DNA from: JABDIP01 sp965250245
GTDB lineage: Bacteria > Pseudomonadota > Alphaproteobacteria > DSM-16000 > Inquilinaceae
Assembly (NCBI GenBank): GCA_965250245.1
Contig: OZ252296.1
Span: 1,984,001-2,048,000, forward strand
Direction of reading: 5' to 3'
Length of the DNA stretch: 64,000 bases
The position numbers and the translations under genes are program-made. The notes under the pieces were generated by a model. That model saw nothing but the letters and a program-made list of their open reading frames with translations, made no database searches and was not told where the DNA came from. This document shows positions 58,490-64,000 of the stretch, one piece after another; position 1 is the stretch's first letter, and every line of letters starts with the position of its first letter.

Positions 58490-59605
58490 ATGACACACGC
58501 CATCTCCCAGGTGGACGCCGACGCGACGTTTGACGGCACCTGGCCGTTCCGCGCCCGCTATTCCGATGCCGCCGGCTTCGCCATGCATTACGTGGAGGAG
58601 GGCTCGGGACCCGACACAATGCTCCTGCTGCATGGCGAGCCGACCTGGAGCTACCTGTTCCGGCAGCAGATCCCGCTCTGGGCCCGGCACGCCCGGGTCA
58701 TCGCGGTCGACCATATGGGGTTCGGCAAGAGCGCGACGCCGCACGACCAGACCTACTGGCTCCAGGATCACATCGACAATCTGGAGCGGTTCGTGCTGGC
58801 CCGGGACCTGCGCGACCTGACCCTGGTGATGCATGATTTCGGCGGCCCGAGCGGCATGGGGCTGGCGATCCGCCATCCCGACCGCATCAAGCGCATCGTC
58901 TCGGTGAACGGCCCGACCCCAGCCGGCCAGCCCGACCTCCTCGAGCGGCTCATGGCCAACGCCGCCGCCGCGCCGTGGTTCCAGTGGATCCTGAAGGCGG
59001 AGGCGGACGGCACGTTGGAACAGGTGCTTGGCCAGCTCGATTACACCATGCTCTCAACCCTCAAGCTGAACGGGTTCGAGCGCAATGCGATCATCACCGA
59101 ACCCTGGCTTTCCGCATACCGGGCGCCGTACCCGACCCCGGCCGATGCGCTCGGCGCTATCGGCTGGGCGAAAGGATTCGCCACCGGCGCACATGTTTTC
59201 GAGACGCCGGACGCCGGGACAAAGGCGGCGCTGGCCAGAATCCCGGCCCTGGCGATCTGGGGCGAAGCGGACCGCACCTTGCAGGCTGAACAATTCCTGC
59301 CGCTCTTCCGCCAGGCCTTCCCGGACGGAGCGGTTCACCGTCTGCCGGGCGTCGGCCACTACAGCCCGGAAGACGCCCCGGCCTCCGTTGCGCGGATCGT
59401 GATGGGGTTTCTTGGGGCGACGGATCAGGGGCTGGCAAGGGCTGCGAGTACCTCGCGCGCGCCCATGCCATACAGGCGTTCTACGGAACTGGTGACGACA
59501 GCCCGGAACAACGGGCTGTTCGGCAAATCCCTGTCAAAGACCGCCTCGACGCCAAACAGGCCGGCGGCAAGCAAGGTCGGGTCGCCGTCGGCCGCGCGTG
59601 CCTGA
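58490..59605 (+). CDS. Haloalkane dehalogenase-like alpha/beta hydrolase
   Basis: The reading frame is 371 residues with GAGGAG before the ATG. LLLHGEPTWSYLFR is the oxyanion/halide loop typical of haloalkane dehalogenases; the nucleophile Asp is in LVMHDFGGPSG, the acid in IWGEADRTL and the base in GVGHYSPED. The Trp usually after the nucleophile Asp is Phe, so one halide contact is changed and epoxide or ester hydrolysis is possible. The fold ends near residue 313; the last 58 residues are Ser/Arg/Pro-rich and overlap the convergent uxuB gene by 181 bases. Confidence 0.85.
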   Translation: MTHAISQVDADATFDGTWPFRARYSDAAGFAMHYVEEGSGPDTMLLLHGEPTWSYLFRQQIPLWARHARVIAVDHMGFGKSATPHDQTYWLQDHIDNLERFVLARDLRDLTLVMHDFGGPSGMGLAIRHPDRIKRIVSVNGPTPAGQPDLLERLMANAAAAPWFQWILKAEADGTLEQVLGQLDYTMLSTLKLNGFERNAIITEPWLSAYRAPYPTPADALGAIGWAKGFATGAHVFETPDAGTKAALARIPALAIWGEADRTLQAEQFLPLFRQAFPDGAVHRLPGVGHYSPEDAPASVARIVMGFLGATDQGLARAASTSRAPMPYRRSTELVTTARNNGLFGKSLSKTASTPNRPAASKVGSPSAARA

Positions 59606-60912
59606 TCGCGCAGCGCATCGGCCAGCGGATCGCGGACGTCGATCGGCTCGCCCTGCTCGTCAATGCCGGTGACGTAGCGCATCCAGGCCGCAATCCCCAG
59701 CGCGAGACAAATTATCGGCTGGCTGGTGGCGAGGCGGTCGCGGACGGTGTCGAGCAGGCGCTGCGGCAGCTTCTGGGAGCCGTCCATGGCGATCTGCCAG
59801 GTGCGGTGCTTCAGGGCCGGATTGCGGAAGCGTTCGATCAGCGCGTCCTTGTAGGCGGTGAGGTCGGTGCCGGGCGGGACCGACAGGGTCGGGGTGACCT
59901 CCTCGTCCATCAGGCGGCGGACGAAGGCGGCCATGTTCGGGTCGGCCATGGCGTCGGAGACGGTCTCGTAGCCGGCCAGGTAGCCAAGATAGGCGAGGGA
60001 GGAATGGGCGCCGTTCAGCAGGCGCAGCTTCATCAGCTCGAAGGGGGCAACGTCCTCGGTGAGCTGCGCGCCGACGGCGTCCAAGTCCGGCCGCCCATCG
60101 CAGAATTCGTCCTCGATCACCCATTGCCGGAACGGCTCGGTGACCACAGGCCACGCGTCGCGGCAACCCAGCGCGGCTTCCACGGCGGCGCGGTCGTCAT
60201 CCGTCGTGGCCGGGACGATGCGGTCGACCATGGTATTGGGGAAGGGGACGTGGTCCTCGACCCAACGACCTAGCGTTGGATCGACCAGGTCGGCGAAGCG
60301 CTGCACGATGCCGCGCGCGGTGTCGCCGTTGCTCGGCAGGTTGTCGCAGCTCAGAACGGTGAAAGGCGGCAGGTCGTCGCGGCGCCGACGATCAAGGGCG
60401 GAAACCAGGAAGCCGATTGCACTTCTCGGCGCATCGGGGTCCGTCAGGTCGTGCAGGATGTCCGGATGGGTCTCGTCCAGGGCGCCGGTGGCCGGCGAAT
60501 GGCAATAGCCCTTCTCGGTCACCGTCAGCGAGACGATGCGTGTCTCCGGCCGCGCCATGCGCTCCAGCACCGCCTTCGGGTCGTTCGGTGCGACCAGCAC
60601 CTCCTTCACCGAACCGATGACCCGATAGCGCGGCGCGCCCGGTCCGCGCTCGACCAGCGTGTAGAGCCCGCCCTGCGGCGCCAGGGCGTCGCGGACCGCC
60701 GGGCTGCGCAGGCTGACGCCGCAGATCGCCCAGTCGCCGGCACCCTTCGCCAGCAGGTCGTCGACGTAGACCGCCATGTGCGCCCGGTGAAAGGCGCCAA
60801 GCCCGAGATGCACGATGCCGATGCCGGTCCCGTCGCGGTCGTAGCGGGGGCGTTCGACGCTTTCGGGCAGCGCCTCCAACTGCCCTGAGTCGAGGCGAAC
60901 CGCGGCCGTCAT
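59425..60912 (-). CDS. uxuB: Mannitol dehydrogenase-family fructuronate reductase
   Basis: About 495 residues from an ATG (60912) that overlaps the uxaC stop by four bases. The N-terminal motif is IVHLGLGAFHRAHMAVYVDD, the Rossmann and Lys/Asn/His catalytic set appears as MKLRLLNGAHSSLAYLG, and the length fits the family of polyol dehydrogenases. With uxaC directly upstream and manD at 63217, the role as D-fructuronate reductase (to D-mannonate) is well supported by context; mannitol or tagaturonate are alternatives. Confidence 0.9.
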   Translation of the reverse strand: MTAAVRLDSGQLEALPESVERPRYDRDGTGIGIVHLGLGAFHRAHMAVYVDDLLAKGAGDWAICGVSLRSPAVRDALAPQGGLYTLVERGPGAPRYRVIGSVKEVLVAPNDPKAVLERMARPETRIVSLTVTEKGYCHSPATGALDETHPDILHDLTDPDAPRSAIGFLVSALDRRRRDDLPPFTVLSCDNLPSNGDTARGIVQRFADLVDPTLGRWVEDHVPFPNTMVDRIVPATTDDDRAAVEAALGCRDAWPVVTEPFRQWVIEDEFCDGRPDLDAVGAQLTEDVAPFELMKLRLLNGAHSSLAYLGYLAGYETVSDAMADPNMAAFVRRLMDEEVTPTLSVPPGTDLTAYKDALIERFRNPALKHRTWQIAMDGSQKLPQRLLDTVRDRLATSQPIICLALGIAAWMRYVTGIDEQGEPIDVRDPLADALRDQARAADGDPTLLAAGLFGVEAVFDRDLPNSPLFRAVVTSSVERLYGMGAREVLAALASP

Positions 60913-62330
60913 TTGTCCAGCCGGTAGGCGCGCCTGGCCAGGTTGTAGGCGAGGTCGGCGGCGACTTGCGCCGCCTCGTCCTCCGCCATGCGGTGGTCGG
61001 CGACCAGGCCCGCCAGATAGGCGCAGTCGATGCGGCGGGCCATGTCGTGGCGGGCCGGGATCGACAGGAAGGCGCGGGTGTCGTCGTTGAAGCCGACGGT
61101 GTTGTAGAAACCGGCCGTCTCGGTGACCGTCTGGCGATAGCGCAGCATGCCCTCCGGGCTGTCGTAGAACCACCAGGCCGGCCCCAGCTTCAGGATCGGG
61201 TAATGGCCGGCCAGCGGCGCCAGCTCGCGGCTGTAGGCGGTCTCGTCCAAGGTGAACAGGATCACCGACAGGCGCGGTTCGTTGCCATACCGGTCCAGCA
61301 GCGGCTTCAGCGCCTTGGCGTAGCTGGTGGCGGTCGGAATGTCGGCGCCCATGTCGCGGCCGAAATGCTCGAACAGCCGGGCGTTGTGGTTGCGGAACGA
61401 GCCCGGATGGATCTGCATGACCAGCCGGTCCTCCAGGCTCATCCGCGCCATCTCGGTCAGCATCTGGCCGCGGAACAGCTCCGCTTCCTGGGCCGTCGCC
61501 TCACCTTTGAGCGCCTTCTGCAGCAGCAACTCGCAGCCCTGGCGGCCGAGATCGGCCGTCGTCGCGGTGGGGTGGCCGTGGTCGGTCGAGGTCGCTCCAT
61601 AGCGGGCGAAATACTCCCGCCGCTGCATCAGCGCGTCCAGATACCCGTCCCAGCTTTCGGTGTCGCAGCCGGTGATCTCGCCCAGCCGAGCCACGTTATC
61701 GGCGAAGCCCTCGAAGTCCGGGTCAACCACCGGGTCCGGCCGGAAGGCGGTGATCACCCGGCCGGACCAGCCGCTGTCCAGGATCGTCCGATGATGCCGC
61801 AGATCGTCCAGCGGCGATTCCGTGGTCGCCAGCACCTCGATGCCGAACCGGTCGAACAGGGCGCGGGGGCGGAACTCCGGCTCCTCCAGCCGGTTGGCGA
61901 TGTGGACATACACCTCGTCGGCCGTGTCCGGCCCCAGCCGGGTCTGGACCCGCAACACCTCGGACAGGACGTGGTCGAGCCAGATGCGCGACGGGGTTCC
62001 GCGGAACAGATGGTAGTGCTGGGCGAACAGCCGCCAGATCGCCCGCGGATCGGTCTCCACCGGCCCGCCATCCCGGCGCGCGATGCCCAGCTTCTCCAGC
62101 GGAACGCCCTGGCTGTACAGCATGCGGAACAGGTAATGGTCCGGCACGATCAGCAGGGTCGCCGGATCGGGGAACGGCTGGTCCTCGGCGAACCAGGCCG
62201 GGTCGCAATGCCCGTGCGGGCTGACGATCGGCAGGTCCCGGACGGACTCGAACAGGCGCCGCGCGATGGCCCTGGCCGTCGGGTCCGGCGGAAACAACCT
62301 GTCCTCGTGCAGCACCAAAGGCTGCGCCAT
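60909..62330 (-). CDS. uxaC: Glucuronate isomerase
   Basis: About 473 residues from the ATG at 62330 (GGGAGAGG six bases upstream). The start VLHEDRLFPPDPTAR, the metal-site segment IVSPHGHCDPAWFAED and the DHYLFRMLYSQGV, IQIHPGSFRNHNARL parts are hallmarks of UxaC (the last in the form MQIHPGSFRNHN). It isomerises D-glucuronate to D-fructuronate (and galacturonate to tagaturonate). It is the first gene of a two-gene operon with uxuB. Confidence 0.93.
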   Translation of the reverse strand: MAQPLVLHEDRLFPPDPTARAIARRLFESVRDLPIVSPHGHCDPAWFAEDQPFPDPATLLIVPDHYLFRMLYSQGVPLEKLGIARRDGGPVETDPRAIWRLFAQHYHLFRGTPSRIWLDHVLSEVLRVQTRLGPDTADEVYVHIANRLEEPEFRPRALFDRFGIEVLATTESPLDDLRHHRTILDSGWSGRVITAFRPDPVVDPDFEGFADNVARLGEITGCDTESWDGYLDALMQRREYFARYGATSTDHGHPTATTADLGRQGCELLLQKALKGEATAQEAELFRGQMLTEMARMSLEDRLVMQIHPGSFRNHNARLFEHFGRDMGADIPTATSYAKALKPLLDRYGNEPRLSVILFTLDETAYSRELAPLAGHYPILKLGPAWWFYDSPEGMLRYRQTVTETAGFYNTVGFNDDTRAFLSIPARHDMARRIDCAYLAGLVADHRMAEDEAAQVAADLAYNLARRAYRLDK

Positions 62331-62462
62331 GTGCACCTCTCCCGATCCGGGTTTTTGCTTGTCGGACGAACGCCGCCGCAATGGTGTCGGCGGCGGGCAG
62401 CGCCGTCAAACGCTATCGCGCCCGCGGGCGGACCTTGGACAAGGGGCCGGCAGGACCGGTCG

Positions 62463-63029
62463 CTACGGCCGGTGCTGGGCCTGGCGGATGATGCGCTCGG
62501 CGATGTCGAAGTCCGGGTCGTCCGGATCGATGGAGAAGATCATGAAGTGGCACAGCAGGCCACCGACCATCAGATAGCCTTGGAGCCCGACGCCGTAGCG
62601 TCCGGGAACCGGCTCCGCGGCGAGCACGGCGTGGTCGACGGACACGAAGGTGAAGCCGACCGCGCCACCGCCCATCGGCTCGACCGCCATGGGGTTGCTC
62701 GGCGACCGGCCTCCGGTCATGGCCGCCTGGCGCTCGGTGAACTCGCGCACCATGCCGGATGTGCCGTAGTCGTCCCGGCGGAGGCTGTTGGTCCAGGGGG
62801 TGATCGTAAAGCTGAAGGACCCGGGCGGGTCCGGTTTGAAGTTGATCGCCGTCGGCAGGTTGCCCGGCCAGGCCTGCAACGTCTGATTCCAGGAAACCGG
62901 AACCTCCAGGATCAGATCGCCATGATCCGGCACGGGGTATCGCCGCTCCATGAACGTTTCGGAAGCGTTCGCCATCGGAGCGGCGAACAGCACGACGGCG
63001 AAGAGGAACAGGACTCGGATGGTCGGCAT
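62463..63029 (-). CDS. Secreted protein of unknown function
   Basis: The 188-residue product begins with a signal peptide (VLFLFAVVLFAAPMANAS). The mature part has a soluble, beta-rich look (LILEVPVSWNQTLQAWPG, SFSFTITPW, GAVGFTFVSV) without repeats. It ends with a helix (AERIIRQAQHRP). I recognise no domain. It lies between uxaC and the divergent manD gene; co-regulation with either is possible but not shown. Confidence 0.7.
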   Translation of the reverse strand: MPTIRVLFLFAVVLFAAPMANASETFMERRYPVPDHGDLILEVPVSWNQTLQAWPGNLPTAINFKPDPPGSFSFTITPWTNSLRRDDYGTSGMVREFTERQAAMTGGRSPSNPMAVEPMGGGAVGFTFVSVDHAVLAAEPVPGRYGVGLQGYLMVGGLLCHFMIFSIDPDDPDFDIAERIIRQAQHRP

Positions 63030-63216
63030 CTTGGAAGTCTTCCCGAGAGGTCTGTGGCAACCCAGTGTGGAAAGATTGCGCCGAAGCCATTGAAAAAGTG
63101 GTAACGGCCGCTTGATGATCGAATGGCGAGGCCGGATATTGCCGCCGGTTCGGGCGGAGCGATATGGTTCCGACGGGTCACGCCATCACCGCCATGCCAG
63201 GAAGGACCGATTGTCC

Positions 63217-64000
63217 ATGAAGATCACCGACGCACGGGTCATCGTCACCTGTCCGGGCCGCAATTTCGTCACCCTGAAGATCGAGACCGATGAAGGTCTG
63301 CATGGCATCGGCGACGCCACCCTGAACGGGCGGGAGATGGCCGTCGTCTCCTACTTGCAGGACCACGTGGCGCCGTGCCTGATCGGACGCGACCCGCACC
63401 AGATCGAAGATATCTGGCAGTACCTCTATCGCGGCGCCTATTGGCGGCGCGGTCCGGTGACCATGTGCGCCGTCGCCGCGGTCGACACCGCGCTGTGGGA
63501 CATCAAGGCCAAGGCCGCCGGCCTGCCGCTCTACCAACTGCTCGGCGGCCAGAGCCGCACCGGCGTGATGGTCTATGGCCACGCCAACGGCCGGGACATC
63601 GAGGAGACGGTGGAGGAGGTCGGTCGCTACGCGGAGATGGGCTACAAGGCGATCCGGGCGCAATGCGGCATTCCGGGCATGGCCTCGACCTATGGCGTCT
63701 CCAAGGACCGCATGTTCTACGAGCCGGCCGATGCCGACCTGCCCAGCGAGTCGGTCTGGTCGACCGAGAAATACCTCGACCACGTGCCGAAGCTGTTCGA
63801 CAAGCTGCGCGACACCTATGGCTTCGAGCGGCACCTGTTGCACGACGTGCACCACCGCCTGACGCCGATCGAGGCGGCCCGGCTGGGCCGGTCATTGGAG
63901 CCCTACCGGCTGTTCTGGCTGGAAGACACGGTGCCGGCGGAGAACCAGGACGGGTTCCGGCTGATCCGCCAGCACACGGTGACGCCGCTCGCCGTCGGCG
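63217..64000 (+). CDS. manD: D-mannonate dehydratase, enolase superfamily (ManD), 3' part outside the window
   Basis: The gene runs off the right edge with about 261 residues visible of about 400. The N-terminal capping part (ITDARVIVTCPGRNFVTLKI) and barrel start agree with ManD: PVTMCAVAAVDTALWDIKAK, YGHANGRDIEETV, metal ligands in LLHDVHHR (Asp) and WLEDTVPAENQ (Glu), and RQHTVTPLAVG. The substrate loop with Tyr is at STYGVSKDRMFYEPAD. It dehydrates D-mannonate to 2-keto-3-deoxy-D-gluconate, the step after UxuB. GGAAGGAC lies upstream of the ATG. Confidence 0.93.
   Translation, partial: MKITDARVIVTCPGRNFVTLKIETDEGLHGIGDATLNGREMAVVSYLQDHVAPCLIGRDPHQIEDIWQYLYRGAYWRRGPVTMCAVAAVDTALWDIKAKAAGLPLYQLLGGQSRTGVMVYGHANGRDIEETVEEVGRYAEMGYKAIRAQCGIPGMASTYGVSKDRMFYEPADADLPSESVWSTEKYLDHVPKLFDKLRDTYGFERHLLHDVHHRLTPIEAARLGRSLEPYRLFWLEDTVPAENQDGFRLIRQHTVTPLAVG

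Noticed and set aside
60966..63104. A 700-codon rightward frame opposite uxaC
   Set aside because: Shadow of uxaC in GC-rich DNA; UxaC motifs are on the minus strand and the predicted product is low-complexity.
1..64000. tRNA, rRNA, integrase, transposase, phage or toxin-antitoxin genes
   Set aside because: None was recognised on either strand. The DUF1963 and small membrane genes alone do not make a toxin-antitoxin case.

Overview
The window reads as a piece of a high-GC (about two thirds G+C by eye) Gram-negative chromosome, most likely an alphaproteobacterium of Rhodospirillales type. The hints are the gene families (MocR, GntR and LysR regulators, DmsC-type anchor, XylD-like dehydratase, PilZ proteins), dense packing with many 4-bp ATGA overlaps, Shine-Dalgarno sites of the AGGAGG kind, and several families of intergenic inverted repeats. 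I saw no tRNA, rRNA, integrase, transposase, phage gene or CRISPR array. The taxonomic call is inference.

Layout. 1-3.0 kb: a proline-rich secreted protein and a beta-helix-repeat membrane protein in visibly lower-GC DNA. 3.2-8.7 kb: an SDR enzyme, a secreted LVIVD-type protein with a poly-Asp tail, a CHAP lipoprotein, a LysR-kptA pair and a HAD-like protein. 8.8-12.1 kb: a tight operon of ArsR regulator, GbsR/MarR-like regulator, fatty acid desaturase, Coq4-like protein and methyltransferase. 12.1-21.1 kb: mixed metabolism (aldolase, two D-2-hydroxyacid dehydrogenases, hydratase), a PilZ protein and a ParA-like/PilZ fusion. 21.2-27.3 kb: a three-subunit molybdopterin oxidoreductase with an anchor subunit and a methyltransferase. 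28.9-33.2 kb: a MocR regulator with a cyclase/CMD operon and a cytochrome-b-like membrane protein, tied together by two matching operator-like sites. 33.4-35.5 kb: a MarR regulator with WrbA and an EamA exporter and twin palindromic operators. 35.7-43.5 kb: ATP-grasp, DUF1684, EamA, 2OG oxygenase, VOC, FAH, acyl-CoA ligase and PanE-like genes. 43.7-54.2 kb: a DUF427/class III adenylate cyclase fusion, LysR/dehydrogenase pair, RhlE helicase, GDPD, and a BTAD/hydrolase fusion facing a hydrolase. 54.3-64 kb: sugar-acid catabolism (XylD-like dehydratase, UxuB, UxaC and, cut by the window edge, ManD), interrupted by a MarR/dehalogenase pair.

How genes work together. UxaC converts glucuronate to fructuronate, UxuB reduces it to mannonate and ManD dehydrates mannonate to 2-keto-3-deoxygluconate, so the right end is a hexuronate route; the XylD-like enzyme would add a pentonate or related acid. 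Four regulators (MocR at 30.6 kb, MarR at 35.1 kb, MarR at 58.3 kb, LysR at 46.5 kb) have inverted-repeat sites next to their own gene and neighbours, so their targets can be read from the sequence.

The best candidates for something undescribed are the MocR module with duplicated operators at nearly equal distance from two different start codons, the ArsR/GbsR/desaturase/Coq4-like/methyltransferase operon, the DUF427-cyclase fusion coupled to a small membrane protein, and the ParA-like/PilZ fusion. All family names rest on motif reading by eye; no database search was run.
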